Source: an uncultured Litoreibacter sp.
GTDB taxonomy: Bacteria; Pseudomonadota; Alphaproteobacteria; Rhodobacterales; Rhodobacteraceae
NCBI RefSeq assembly: GCF_947487515.1
Contig: NZ_CANKWO010000002.1
Span: 372,001 to 436,000, forward strand
Direction: 5' to 3'
Length of the DNA: 64,000 nt
Below the pieces are notes generated by a model. It saw nothing but the letters and a program-made list of their open reading frames with translations. It had not been told where the DNA came from and ran no database searches. Of the stretch, positions 24,804 through 34,827 are shown one piece after another. The translations under genes were made by a program, and so were the position numbers. How positions within the stretch are numbered: position 1 is the first letter of the stretch; every line of letters begins with the position of its first letter.

Positions 24804-27800
24804 TTATGCGACCAATTGTTCCGCTTTCTTCAGATCAACGGACACCAATTGCGACACGCCTAATTCCGCCATTGTTACCCCAAACAACCGATCCATTCGC
24901 GCCATTGTGACGGCGTGGTGGGTGATAATCAAAAAGCGCGTATCGGTGCGGCGGGCCATTTCGTCCAGCAGGTCGCAAAAGCGCGTAACATTGGCGTCAT
25001 CCAACGGTGCGTCGACCTCATCGAGCACACAGATCGGGGCTGGGTTCGCGAGGAACACCGCAAAGATCAGCGCCAAGGCTGTGAGCGTTTGCTCCCCACC
25101 AGACAGCAGCGAAAGCGTCGACAGTTTCTTACCAGGCGGCATGCACATGATCTCGAGACCGGCTTCCAGCGGGTCGTCGCTTTCGACCATGACAAGCTTC
25201 GCCTCTCCGCCGCCAAACAGGTGTTTAAACAGGGTAGCAAAACTGGTGTTCACTTCTTCAAAGGCCGTCAACAGGCGCTCGCGGCCCTCTTTGTTCAGTG
25301 ACGCAATCCCTGTGCGCAAAGCCGAGATTGCAGCCTCCAGATCGGTTTTCTCACCCAGCAGGCCATCATGTTCTTCAGATACTTCCTTCGCGTCCTCTTC
25401 GGCACGAAGGTTCACCGCGCCCAAAGCATCGCGCTGGCGTTTCAGGCGGTTCACATCCGCTTCGATCCGTTCGGATGGCGGCATGTCTTCAGGATTGGTA
25501 TCCAATGTTTCCAGCAACGCCTGAGGGGTTGTTTCCATCTCTTCTTGGATGCGCTCAACCGCGTAGGTCACGGTTTCTTTCGCGGCTTCTGCGCGGGCCT
25601 CGGATCGGGCGCGCGCTTCGCGGGCCTCAGAGGCTTCGCGTTCTGCTTCGCGTTCGGTCTGTAGACCCTCGCGCAGCGCTGTCTCGGATTCGGCCAAATT
25701 GTCTGCCGCTTGCTTTCTGCGGGCCTCTGCTTCGTCAATTGCAGTGCTCAATTCGTCGCGCTTTGCAGCGAGTTCCGCAGGTGCAGCAGAGGCTTCCTTC
25801 AACTCTTCCTCAGAAGTAGTTTTGCGCTCTTCTAGCTCACCAATGCGCTTGCCAGCAGTCTCTAGACGGTGCTTCCAGCCGCTAATCTCGGTGGTGATTT
25901 CTTGGCTGCGCTTGGTGCGGGCTTCGCCTTCGCGGCGCAATTCGTCATGCGAGGATCGTTTGGCCAACATGGTCATCCGAGAGGCCTCGACGGTCATCTT
26001 GACGTCTTCAACTTCTGCGCGGGCGGCCTCCAGATCCCCCAGATCGGCCACGCCTTTGTCGGCTTCGCGCAGGCGTTCCCGCGCAGCCATGGCTTCTTCC
26101 TCATAGCGGGTCACGGCCAACTCAAGGCTTTCCACGCGACCAGAAGCGATCGATTTTTCGCCTTCGGCCCGCGACACCGCACGCGACGCATCCGCCATCG
26201 CACGGTCCGCGTCTTTGCGGGCCTCGCGCGCGTCGCGATCTGCCTGAGCGGCCTCCGCAAGCTCCTTGGTGAGCATCTCATGCGCCATACGCGCACCATC
26301 GGCACGGGCGGTGGCCCCTTCTAACGCTTGCTTCAACTCTTCCAAGCGGTTGAGTTGCTGCAGACGCATCGCCGCCGCAGAGGGGGCATCATCCGCCCCA
26401 GTACGAAAGCCGTCCCAACGCCAAACGTCGCCCTCTACAGACACCAAACGCTGGCCGGGTAGCAAGGACGCTTGCAGGGCATTGCCGTCATTTGCCGCAA
26501 CCAGACCCACTTGCGCCATGCGGCGCGCCAACACATCGGGAATGGTTACATAGCTGGTTAACGGGTTCACCCCATCGGGCAAACGCTGGGGGTGTGCATA
26601 TGCATCCAGACGCGCCCAGCCGGTCACTTCGTCATCGTCAATTTGCGGTGCACGCAGGTCGTCGGCCAAAGCCGCGCCAAGCGCCTTCTCATAGCCGGAT
26701 TTCACCTGCACCACATCTAGCAGCTGGCCTTGCTCTGACGTGTCACGATCCACCAAACGCGACAGGGCGGTGGCTTCCGCACGTAGTGCATTCGCCTCGC
26801 CTTCCGCCTCTGAGCGTTGCGAGCGCGCGTCACTTTCGCGGTTTTGCGCATCGGATCGCGCGGTTTCGGCAGCACTTAGATCAGCATCCGATTTCTCGGC
26901 CTGCACAGAGGCCTGAGACAAAGCCGTTTGCGCCGCGATCAGGGAGGTATCCGCATTCATCGCCGCCGCCGCCGCGTGGTCAACCGAGGCACGCGCCTTT
27001 GTCGCCTCGTCCTCGTAGCGCTGCAACGTTTTTGCCGCATCCTCACGCAGCCGATGCGCTGACTGGTGGCGCGCGGCCAAACGGGCGACGTCCTCGGTAT
27101 GCTCCGCCAGCTGCGTTTCGCGGTCTTGCAAAACGGTCGCTGCCTCACGGGCTTGGGTGGCAGCAGCGTCCAGCTTGTCGACATGCCCTTCCGAGGCCTT
27201 GCCAATCTCGCGGGCTTCCCATTCGAGCCGCTCGATGGTTTCTCCCGCATCGCGGTTCAGCGCGGTTTCACGTTCAATATCGCGGCCCAATTGGTCGATC
27301 CGCGCTGTCAGCGTGTCGATTGTTTGCCGTGCCTGTTCTTCTTGATCCGTCAGCGTGTCCCGCTGCACTTGCAGACGTTGCAAAATGGCGGCGGCGATGG
27401 CCTCCTCTTCACGCAGCGGTGGCAGCGCGTCTTCCATGCCTTGCCGTAGCTTGGCCACTTCGCGCACCTGCGCCTCAGCGGCCGCAGCCAGCTTGGTGCG
27501 TTCAGTCAAGGTCTGGCTCGCAGCGAGGTTGGCTTCTTCGGCCTCTTTCCAACGGCGATACAGCAGCATGCCCTCGGATTTGCGCAAATCTTCCCCGATT
27601 TCGCGATACCGCGCGGCCTGACGGGCTTGGCGGGCAAGCTGCGCCAGTTGAGCGGCAAGCTGTTCAATCACATCGTCGACGCGCGCCAAATTGGTTTCTG
27701 CCCCGTTCAGCTTCAACTCCGCCTCATGGCGACGTTGATACAGACCGGAGATGCCCGCGGCTTCCTCCAGAATACGACGACGTGCTTTCGGGCGGGCGTT

Positions 27801-28259
27801 GATCAGCTCCGAGATTTGCCCCTGACGCACAAGGGCAGGCGAATGCGCACCGGTGGAGGCATCCGCAAACAACATCTGCACGTCACGGGCCCGCACGTCT
27901 TTGCCGTTGGTCTTATAAGCAGACCCCGCATCGCGCGTAATGCGGCGGATGATTTCCAACGTGTCGAGGTCATTGAAACCGGCAGGTGCCAGACGTTCCG
28001 CGTTATCAATATGAAGCGAGACTTCTGCAAAGTTGCGCGCCGGCCGCGAGGAGGCGCCTGCAAAGATCACATCTTCCATACCAGAGCCACGCATCGACTT
28101 GGCGCGGTTCTCGCCCATGACCCAACGCAAGGCTTCCAGCAGGTTGGACTTGCCACAACCGTTTGGCCCCACAACCCCCGTCAGCCCGTCGGCAATTACC
28201 AGCTCCGTGGGGTCCACGAAGCTTTTGAAGCCGTTCAGTCTGAGTTTAGAAAAGCGCAA
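24804..28259 (-). CDS. smc: Chromosome segregation protein SMC
   Basis: 1151-residue condensin ATPase. Walker A GPNGCGKS at residues 31-38, two long coiled coils (about 170-490 and 650-980), a hinge at about 500-640 (LLDVVQVKSGYEKALGAAL onward), then the C-terminal signature LLSGGEQTLTALAL and Walker B ICVLDEVDAPLDDAN. Start is a TTG at 28259 with GAGG upstream, which gives the classic MRFSKLRLNGFKSF beginning. ScpA/ScpB are not in this window. It diverges from the cobalamin riboswitch transcript. Confidence 0.97.
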   Translation of the reverse strand: MRFSKLRLNGFKSFVDPTELVIADGLTGVVGPNGCGKSNLLEALRWVMGENRAKSMRGSGMEDVIFAGASSRPARNFAEVSLHIDNAERLAPAGFNDLDTLEIIRRITRDAGSAYKTNGKDVRARDVQMLFADASTGAHSPALVRQGQISELINARPKARRRILEEAAGISGLYQRRHEAELKLNGAETNLARVDDVIEQLAAQLAQLARQARQAARYREIGEDLRKSEGMLLYRRWKEAEEANLAASQTLTERTKLAAAAEAQVREVAKLRQGMEDALPPLREEEAIAAAILQRLQVQRDTLTDQEEQARQTIDTLTARIDQLGRDIERETALNRDAGETIERLEWEAREIGKASEGHVDKLDAAATQAREAATVLQDRETQLAEHTEDVARLAARHQSAHRLREDAAKTLQRYEDEATKARASVDHAAAAAMNADTSLIAAQTALSQASVQAEKSDADLSAAETARSDAQNRESDARSQRSEAEGEANALRAEATALSRLVDRDTSEQGQLLDVVQVKSGYEKALGAALADDLRAPQIDDDEVTGWARLDAYAHPQRLPDGVNPLTSYVTIPDVLARRMAQVGLVAANDGNALQASLLPGQRLVSVEGDVWRWDGFRTGADDAPSAAAMRLQQLNRLEELKQALEGATARADGARMAHEMLTKELAEAAQADRDAREARKDADRAMADASRAVSRAEGEKSIASGRVESLELAVTRYEEEAMAARERLREADKGVADLGDLEAARAEVEDVKMTVEASRMTMLAKRSSHDELRREGEARTKRSQEITTEISGWKHRLETAGKRIGELEERKTTSEEELKEASAAPAELAAKRDELSTAIDEAEARRKQAADNLAESETALREGLQTEREAEREASEAREARARSEARAEAAKETVTYAVERIQEEMETTPQALLETLDTNPEDMPPSERIEADVNRLKRQRDALGAVNLRAEEDAKEVSEEHDGLLGEKTDLEAAISALRTGIASLNKEGRERLLTAFEEVNTSFATLFKHLFGGGEAKLVMVESDDPLEAGLEIMCMPPGKKLSTLSLLSGGEQTLTALALIFAVFLANPAPICVLDEVDAPLDDANVTRFCDLLDEMARRTDTRFLIITHHAVTMARMDRLFGVTMAELGVSQLVSVDLKKAEQLVA

Positions 28260-28464
28260 TGCAAACCTCGTAAAGGGAATCAGGGCGTTAGGGATCCATT
28301 GTTTGAACCCTGCCCCCTCAAGTCAATGTAAAACCCCTGCATATTGCCAAACAGGCAGGGTTATCCCCAAGATGTTGCGAAGTACCGCCGATATAGACCT
28401 GCCGCGAAATGAAGTTTCCCTGTCGGAATCGACCTTGACCCCCACTGCCGGTTTGAAGCATGTT
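28260..28464. other. Intergenic region between smc and the riboswitch
   Basis: This should hold the minus-strand smc promoter and the plus-strand promoter of the riboswitch-controlled cbtB operon. I see no coding frame with supporting features and no other RNA element here. Confidence 0.4.
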
Positions 28465-28660
28465 AACGCAGCATGGTTCCCCGCGACGTGCAAAGCACAT
28501 GTGGGGAAAAATGGGAATTCGGTAAGCCTGACCCAAATAGGGATGCAACTCCGAAGCCGCCCCCGCGACTGTATGCGGTGAGCACCCTGCCAACACGCCA
28601 CTGGAGAAATCTGGGAAGGCGGCAGGATGCATCGACCCGCGAGCCAGGAAACCAGCCACG
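28465..28660 (+). promoter_or_regulatory. Cobalamin (AdoCbl) riboswitch
   Basis: The conserved core is easy to read in order: GGTTCCCCGCGACGTGC near 28475, GGGAATTCGGTAAGCC near 28513, TCCGAAGCCGCCCCCGCGACTGT near 28550 (split as two blocks), GCCACTGG near 28597, GGGAAGGCGGCAGGAT near 28613 and the B12-box-like GAGCCAGGAAACCAGCC near 28641. It precedes cbtB by about 50 bases. A further small inverted repeat (CCCGTC/GACGGG, about 28676-28693) lies just before the AAGGAG of cbtB and may couple ligand binding to translation start. Confidence 0.93.
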
Positions 28661-28708
28661 CGTCATGAAACCCCTCCCGTCGGGTGTGACGGGGCAAGGA
28701 GATAAAGA

Positions 28709-28897
28709 ATGAACGATCAAGTCAAAGTCGCAGCAATTGCGCAAAAGTCAGACGCAGCAGACCAAGGCCTTCTGGGCATCATCGGCGCCATCATGCTTGG
28801 CGCGATCTTGCTGTTCTCCGCTGGCTTCGCACAGGCGACTGTCATGCACGACAGTTCCCACGACATGCGCCACGCCATGGCGTTTCCCTGCCACTAA
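28709..28897 (+). CDS. cbtB: CbtB-type small cobalt transport subunit
   Basis: 62 residues, one membrane helix (about 22-42) and a C-terminal His-rich end with HDMRHAMAFPCH, typical of CbtB. It acts with CbtA as a predicted B12-regulated cobalt transporter. AAGGAGATAAAG precedes the ATG. It is the first gene after the cobalamin riboswitch and lies 3 bases before cbtA. Confidence 0.92.
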   Translation: MNDQVKVAAIAQKSDAADQGLLGIIGAIMLGAILLFSAGFAQATVMHDSSHDMRHAMAFPCH

Positions 28898-28900
28898 GCC

Positions 28901-29587
28901 ATGCTTAGACATATTTTGACCAGCGCGGTGTTCGCTGGGATCGTTGCGGGGATTTTCGCAGCGGTCATTAACCTGTGGGCCGTCATTCCAATGGTTATGG
29001 AAGGCGAGCTTTACGAATCTGGTGCACGCACCCACTTTGCGGTGGATGGCTCGCCCCAATCTGACGCGGGCAGCCCATCTGTCTTCGAGGATCCGGCCCG
29101 TCACATCATGCCTGCGGCCTTTAGCGTCGTGGTCTTTACCGGCTATGCCTTCTTCTTGGTTGCGGGTTTCGCGCTGGCGGAACGCTATGGCCACCGGACA
29201 ACGGTGCGCAGTGGATTGATCTGGGGCCTATGCGGCTTCATCACCTTCCAGCTGGCCCCTGCGATGGGCATGCCCCCGCAATTGCCCGCCACGCCGGGTC
29301 CCGAGGTTGTGCCACGCCAGCTTTGGTGGGCGATGACGGTGGTCTTCACCGCGACAGCGCTTGGCCTGATCGCCTTCGGGCGTGGGGTGCTGCCTATCGC
29401 AATCGCAGTGGCGCTGCTCTTTGCCCCTCACATCATCGGCGCGCCGCGTCTTGATACTTACTTCGGCTTTGCTGCTCCGGAACTGGCTGCCCATTTCGCC
29501 GGAGCCTCCCTCGCCGCAACCGCTTTGACTTGGACCACCCTCGGCCTGTGCTGCGCGTGGTTCTGGACAAAGCTGCAACAGGATTGA
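28901..29587 (+). CDS. cbtA: CbtA-type cobalt transporter
   Basis: 228 residues with about five to six membrane helices. Seen: N-terminal LTSAVFAGIVAGIFAAVIN helix, the FEDPARHIMPAAFSV segment, a PAMGMPPQLPATPGP loop and PRQLWWAMTVVFTATALG. CbtA forms the membrane part of the riboswitch-controlled CbtAB cobalt uptake system. Tightly packed between cbtB and cobW. Confidence 0.92.
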   Translation: MLRHILTSAVFAGIVAGIFAAVINLWAVIPMVMEGELYESGARTHFAVDGSPQSDAGSPSVFEDPARHIMPAAFSVVVFTGYAFFLVAGFALAERYGHRTTVRSGLIWGLCGFITFQLAPAMGMPPQLPATPGPEVVPRQLWWAMTVVFTATALGLIAFGRGVLPIAIAVALLFAPHIIGAPRLDTYFGFAAPELAAHFAGASLAATALTWTTLGLCCAWFWTKLQQD

Positions 29588-29591
29588 TCTC

Positions 29592-30674
29592 ATGCAAAAG
29601 ATACCCGCAACAGTGGTGACCGGCTTCCTTGGGGCCGGTAAAACCACGCTCATCCGGCATATGCTGGAGAACGCCAACGGCAAGCGCATTGCCCTGATCA
29701 TCAACGAATTTGGTGACCTCGGCGTGGACGGAGACATTCTCAAAGGCTGCGGTGACGAGACCTGCGCCGAGGATGATATCATGGAGCTGTCCAACGGCTG
29801 CATCTGCTGCACTGTGGCCGATGATTTCGTCCCCACGATGGAGGCCCTGCTGGCGCGCGAAAACAAGCCCGACCACATTGTGATTGAGACCTCGGGGCTG
29901 GCATTGCCACAGCCCCTGATACGCGCCTTCAATTGGCCGGAAATCTCGACCAAAGTCACCGTTGACGGCGTTGTCACCGTAGTTGACGGCAAGGCGGTAT
30001 CCGAGGGTGTCTTTGCCCATAACGTCGCCGCCGTGGACGCGCAGCGCAAGCTGGACGAAAACCTAGACCACGAGACCCCGCTTTCCGAGTTGTTCGAGGA
30101 CCAAGTGGCCTGTGCAGACATGATCGTGGTCAACAAATCCGACCTACTTGGCGAGGCCGAAGCCGACGCTTTGGTCACCACCCTGAAAGCCGACAGCCGC
30201 GACGGCGTGCAAGTGGTGCGCACTTCCATGGGTAAGCTTCCGGTGGATGTGTTGCTGGGCCAAGGCATTGGTGCGGAAGGTGATCTGGACGCCCGTCACG
30301 AGGTGCATCACCACCACCACGATCATGATGATGACCATCACCACGACGACGATGATGATCACCACCATCATCACGAACATGAACACAGCCACGACGAATT
30401 CCAATCCTTCGTGGTCACGCGCGGCGAAATCACAGACCCCAAGGCATTTGCCGAACAGGTCGCCGATGTGATCCGCACGCATGACATCCTGCGCCTCAAA
30501 GGGTTCGCAGCAGTGGACGGCAAACCCCTTCGCCTGACTTTGCAGGCTGTTGGCCCCCGCGTGGACACATATTTTGATCGCCCGTTTGGTGCGGAGCCGC
30601 GCGAAACGCGCTTGGTCGTCATCGGCCAGTCCGGCTTGGACCAAGCCGCTATTGAGACGGCGCTACAGGCATGA
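29592..30674 (+). CDS. cobW: CobW GTPase, cobalt chaperone with His-rich insert
   Basis: 360-residue G3E-family GTPase. Walker A GFLGAGKT at residues 11-18, the metal-binding GCICC at 69-73, a switch region at FGDLGVDG and NKSD at 181-184. A His/Asp-rich insert covers about 236-268, before the C-terminal CobW domain. CobW proteins deliver metal, here most likely Co2+ for the late chelatase. It sits between cbtA and cobN, and its stop overlaps the GNAT gene start (ATGA). Confidence 0.95.
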   Translation: MQKIPATVVTGFLGAGKTTLIRHMLENANGKRIALIINEFGDLGVDGDILKGCGDETCAEDDIMELSNGCICCTVADDFVPTMEALLARENKPDHIVIETSGLALPQPLIRAFNWPEISTKVTVDGVVTVVDGKAVSEGVFAHNVAAVDAQRKLDENLDHETPLSELFEDQVACADMIVVNKSDLLGEAEADALVTTLKADSRDGVQVVRTSMGKLPVDVLLGQGIGAEGDLDARHEVHHHHHDHDDDHHHDDDDDHHHHHEHEHSHDEFQSFVVTRGEITDPKAFAEQVADVIRTHDILRLKGFAAVDGKPLRLTLQAVGPRVDTYFDRPFGAEPRETRLVVIGQSGLDQAAIETALQA

Positions 30675-31129
30675 TCGTTAAGCGCGGTGATCCCCGTGAC
30701 CCACAGGTCACCGCGCTGCTGAAGGCCAGCCATGCCTTGATGGAATCCCTGTTTCCACCGGAGGACAATCACTACCTGTCCATCGACGCGCTTTGCGTGC
30801 CAGAAGTGCATTTTTTCGCCGCCTATGAGGGTGACACTGTCTTGGGATGCGGGGCGTTTAAGGTCGTCGGCGACTACGGCGAGGTTAAATCCATGTTCAC
30901 CGCCGAAGCCGGTCGTGGAAAGGGCGTGGCCTCGGCAGTTTTGAACGAGATCGAAGCTCAGGCCAGCACCATGGGGCTCAAAATGCTCAAACTGGAAACG
31001 GGCGATCTACTTCACGCCGCACACAAGCTTTATGCCAAGCACGGGTTCACGCCATGCAGCCCCTTTGGCGACTATGAAGAAAGCAAAAGCAGCGTGTTCA
31101 TGGAAAAACCCCTGTCGGTTGCCCCCTAA
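30671..31129 (+). CDS. GNAT family N-acetyltransferase
   Basis: 152 residues of the GNAT fold: VLGCGAFKVVGDYGEVKSMF, then the acetyl-CoA loop AGRGKGVASAVL and a C-terminal HAAHKLYAKHGF. The substrate is unknown. The ATGA overlap with cobW and the short gap to cobN place it inside the cobalamin operon, which is common for this gene in Rhodobacterales, although no corrin step needing acetylation is known to me. Confidence 0.85.
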   Translation: MIVKRGDPRDPQVTALLKASHALMESLFPPEDNHYLSIDALCVPEVHFFAAYEGDTVLGCGAFKVVGDYGEVKSMFTAEAGRGKGVASAVLNEIEAQASTMGLKMLKLETGDLLHAAHKLYAKHGFTPCSPFGDYEESKSSVFMEKPLSVAP

Positions 31130-31156
31130 CAAATCGCTGCCCATTGGAGGCACATA

Positions 31157-34100
31157 ATGCATCTTCTTGCCGCCACGCCTGGAAGTATCGACAACGGCCA
31201 AGAGCCTGTTGATCTAGGCCAAACCCCAGCGGATATCGTGTTCATCTCTGCCGCCGATACCGAGCTTGCGGCCCTATCCGCCGCGCGTGGGGAGCTGGCG
31301 TCACCCGCCACGTTGCGCTTGGCGTCGATGATGCACTTGATGCACCCGATGTCCGTCGATCTGCACATTGAAGCCTGCGCCTCGAAATCCAAACTGGTGA
31401 TCGCGCGCGTTTTGGGTGGCACGGGGTATTGGAAATACGGCGCAGAACAATACGCAGCCCATATGCACGACGCGGGCATCCCTTTGGTGCTGCTACCGGG
31501 GGATGACAAACCGGACGCCGAATTGCGCGGACTGTCGACCGTATCCGATGAGGATTACGACGCACTTTGGGCCTATCTGGTGGAAGGTGGCCCCGCCAAT
31601 TGCGAAAACTTCCTAACCTACGCTGGCGCGATGATTTCTGCGGCAGAGAAGCCGTCCCCTGCCGCGCCATTGCTTCGTGCTGGCGTGTATTGGCCGGGGT
31701 CGGGGATTGCCGATCTGTCTGCCGCGCAAGAGGCATGGACCGACGGCGCACCAATCATCCCGCTGATATTCTACCGCGCGTTGGTGCAGGGCGCAGGGCT
31801 GAACCCCGTGAACCGGTTGGTGAAGTCTTTGCTGCGTTCTGGGCTGAACCCTTTGCCGGTTTTCGTGGCCTCGCTGAAAGACCCCGTTAGCCTTGCCACC
31901 GTGGAGAGCCTGTTCACGCAAGCCCCACCAGATGTGATCTTGAACGCGACGTCCTTCGCCACAGGCTCTCCGCATCAAGGCGATGCAGAAGCTTTCAACC
32001 CGCTGGCCGCCCCATTCGCCAACCAAGCGCCGATCTTTCAGGTGATCTTCTCCGGCTCCTCCGAAGAGGCATGGGAGGAAGGCCTCACCGGCCTGTCCGG
32101 CCGCGACATTGCGATGAACGTGGCCTTGCCGGAAGTTGACGGGCGCATCCTGTCGCGCGCCGTTAGCTTCAAGGGCGAAGCCTACTTCGACGACGCAACT
32201 GAGTGTCCGATCGCAGCCTACCGCGCCCGCGGCGACCGCATCCAGTTCGTAGCCGATCTTGCAGCCAACTGGGCCAAACTGCGCCGCGCCAAAACCGAAG
32301 ACCGCAAGGTCGCACTGATCCTTGCCAACTACCCCAACAAAGACGGGCGCTTGGCCAATGGCGTAGGGTTGGACACGCCCGCGGCCACCTCACATGTCTT
32401 GGGCCTGTTGGCGGGCGAAGGCTATACCGTTGATGATGCCCCCGCCGACAGCAAGGCCTTGATGGACCGCATCATGGCGGGGCCGACCAACTGGCTGACA
32501 GATCGCGCAAACCGCGATGGCGGCGAAGCCCTGTCGCTAAAGGCGTACACAGAAAACTACACCAAGCTGCCCTACGCGTTGCGCCAGCAGATGGAGGACC
32601 GCTGGGGCGCGCCGGACACCGACCCTTTCTTTGACGGCAGCAGTTTCAAACTATCGATCCACCGCTTCGGCAATGCCGTCGTGGGGCTACAGCCGGCACG
32701 TGGCTACAACATTGACCCAACCGACACCTACCATTCGCCGGACTTGGTGCCGCCGCATAACTACCTCGCGTTCTACTTTTGGCTGCGCCAAGAATTCGGC
32801 GCCCATGCGATTGTGCATATGGGGAAACACGGCAACCTAGAATGGCTACCCGGCAAGGCGCTGGCCCTATCTGAGGAATGCTGGCCCGAGGCCGTCCTTG
32901 GACCTATGCCGCATGTGTATCCGTTTATCGTAAACGACCCGGGCGAAGGCACCCAAGCCAAGCGTCGCGCACAGGCCGTGATCATTGACCACCTGACCCC
33001 GCCGATGACACGGGCGGAAACCTACGGGCCTTTGAAAGACCTAGAGGCCTTGGTCGATGAATATTATGAGGCTGCAGGCGTGGACCCGCGCCGGATCGAA
33101 CATTTGCGCCGCGAAATCCTGTCGATGACTTCTGCCACAGGCCTGTCGGAAGACGTTGGCTTTTCGGGGGACGAAGACGGTGATCTGGCCAAGCTCGATG
33201 CATATCTGTGCGAGTTGAAAGAGGCGCAAATTCGCGATGGGTTGCATGTGTTCGGGATCTCTCCGACCGGTGAACAAGCGAGAGATTTGACCATCGCTTT
33301 GACACGCGTGGCACGCGGTGACGGCAAGGGGGCGGATGCTTCGCTTATCCGCGCATTGGCGGACGATTTGGAGCTGGGTTTTGATCCACTTTCCGCTGAT
33401 TTGGCCGAGCCGTGGACCGGTCCGCGACCCGCAATTTTGACGGGCGACAAATGGCGCAGCACCGGCGACACCGTGGAGCGTCTGGAAGACTTGGCCATCC
33501 GGTTGATGGCAGGCGAAACACCTCCCGGCCCTGCAAGTACGACAGTGATGGATCACATCCGCGATCACGTATCCCCGACCGTCGAAGCCTGTGGGCCTAT
33601 GGAGGGCGCGGGCCTTCTCAGCGCCCTCAACGGGCATCTCATAGCCCCTGCCCCTTCCGGTGCGCCCACCCGTGGGCGGATGGATGTGCTGCCGACGGGG
33701 CGCAACTTTTTCTCCGTAGACAGCCGTGCGGTTCCGACTCCCACCGCTTGGGCATTGGGCTGGAAATCCGCCAATCTGCTGATCGAGAAACACCTGCAAA
33801 CCCACGGCGACTGGCCCCGCGCCTTGCTGCTGAACGCATGGGGCACCGCCAACATGCGCACCGGCGGTGACGACATCGCACAAGCCTTGGCGTTGATGGG
33901 GTGCAAGCCGAAATGGGACGCCGCAAACCGCCGCGTCACCGGCTTTGAAATCCTGCCAATGGGTGTGTTGGGCCGCCCCCGCGTGGATGTTACCTTGCGG
34001 GTTTCGGGCTTCTTCCGCGACGCCTTCCCGCAGCTCATCGCGTTGGTCGATAGCGCTGCGCGGGCCGTCATGGAGATGGACGAGCCAGAAGCCGATAACC

Positions 34101-34825
34101 CTGCCGCCGCCCGCTTCCGCGCTGAAGGACAAAGCCACCGCGTCTTCGGCTCTAAACCGGGCGCATACGGGGCGGGGCTACAGGCCATGATTGACGAGCG
34201 TCTGTGGTCCGACAAATCCGATCTGGCTGAGGCCTACCTCGAATGGGGCAGCTACGCCTACGGCAAAGACGCAGAAGGCACCCGCGACCGCGCAGGGTTC
34301 GAGACGCGTTTGAGCCAAGCCGAAGCCGTGGTGCAAAACCAAGACAACCGCGAGCATGACATCCTAGACAGCGATGACTACTACCAGTTCGAAGGGGGTG
34401 CCGCTGCCGCAATTGAGACAATCCAAGGCCAAGCCCGCCCGATCTATCACAATGATCACTCCCGCCCGGAGCGCCCCGTCATTCGCACGCTCGACGAAGA
34501 AATCGGACGCGTTGTGCGCTCTCGTGTGGTGAACCCGAAATGGATCGAAGGCGTCAAACGTCACGGCTACAAGGGCGCGTTTGAGATGGCCGCATCACTG
34601 GATTACCTGTTCGCCTTTGCTGCCACGACCGGAGCCGCCAAGTCGCATCACTTTGATCTGGTGCATCAGGCCTATATTGAGGACGACGACACTCGCGACT
34701 TCATCGAGGAACACAATCCCACGGCCCTGCGCGAAATGGCGGAGCGGTTGAACGAAGCCATAGAGCGCGGATTATGGGTGCCGCGATCCAACTCCGCCCG
34801 TGCGTTGATCGACAGTCTAAGATGA
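31157..34825 (+). CDS. cobN: Cobaltochelatase large subunit CobN
   Basis: 1222 residues, normal length for CobN. It inserts cobalt into hydrogenobyrinate a,c-diamide with CobS and CobT in the late-insertion pathway. Seen: RVLGGTGYWKYG near the N-terminus, the central HNYLAFYFWLRQEFGAHAIVHMGKHGNLEWLPGK (His/Lys-rich catalytic region, residues about 535-570), and NPKWIEGVKRHGYKGAFEMAA near the C-terminus. An AGGAGG-like site (TTGGAGGCAC) precedes the ATG. cobS and cobT are not in this window. Confidence 0.97.
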   Translation: MHLLAATPGSIDNGQEPVDLGQTPADIVFISAADTELAALSAARGELASPATLRLASMMHLMHPMSVDLHIEACASKSKLVIARVLGGTGYWKYGAEQYAAHMHDAGIPLVLLPGDDKPDAELRGLSTVSDEDYDALWAYLVEGGPANCENFLTYAGAMISAAEKPSPAAPLLRAGVYWPGSGIADLSAAQEAWTDGAPIIPLIFYRALVQGAGLNPVNRLVKSLLRSGLNPLPVFVASLKDPVSLATVESLFTQAPPDVILNATSFATGSPHQGDAEAFNPLAAPFANQAPIFQVIFSGSSEEAWEEGLTGLSGRDIAMNVALPEVDGRILSRAVSFKGEAYFDDATECPIAAYRARGDRIQFVADLAANWAKLRRAKTEDRKVALILANYPNKDGRLANGVGLDTPAATSHVLGLLAGEGYTVDDAPADSKALMDRIMAGPTNWLTDRANRDGGEALSLKAYTENYTKLPYALRQQMEDRWGAPDTDPFFDGSSFKLSIHRFGNAVVGLQPARGYNIDPTDTYHSPDLVPPHNYLAFYFWLRQEFGAHAIVHMGKHGNLEWLPGKALALSEECWPEAVLGPMPHVYPFIVNDPGEGTQAKRRAQAVIIDHLTPPMTRAETYGPLKDLEALVDEYYEAAGVDPRRIEHLRREILSMTSATGLSEDVGFSGDEDGDLAKLDAYLCELKEAQIRDGLHVFGISPTGEQARDLTIALTRVARGDGKGADASLIRALADDLELGFDPLSADLAEPWTGPRPAILTGDKWRSTGDTVERLEDLAIRLMAGETPPGPASTTVMDHIRDHVSPTVEACGPMEGAGLLSALNGHLIAPAPSGAPTRGRMDVLPTGRNFFSVDSRAVPTPTAWALGWKSANLLIEKHLQTHGDWPRALLLNAWGTANMRTGGDDIAQALALMGCKPKWDAANRRVTGFEILPMGVLGRPRVDVTLRVSGFFRDAFPQLIALVDSAARAVMEMDEPEADNPAAARFRAEGQSHRVFGSKPGAYGAGLQAMIDERLWSDKSDLAEAYLEWGSYAYGKDAEGTRDRAGFETRLSQAEAVVQNQDNREHDILDSDDYYQFEGGAAAAIETIQGQARPIYHNDHSRPERPVIRTLDEEIGRVVRSRVVNPKWIEGVKRHGYKGAFEMAASLDYLFAFAATTGAAKSHHFDLVHQAYIEDDDTRDFIEEHNPTALREMAERLNEAIERGLWVPRSNSARALIDSLR

Positions 34826-34827
34826 AC

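Noticed and set aside
26492-27802. Plus-strand open frame of 436 codons across smc
   Set aside because: Shadow of the SMC coiled-coil coding region; Pro/Arg-rich composition is not protein-like.
33041-34138. Minus-strand open frame of 365 codons across cobN
   Set aside because: Shadow of cobN, no ribosome site and no motif.
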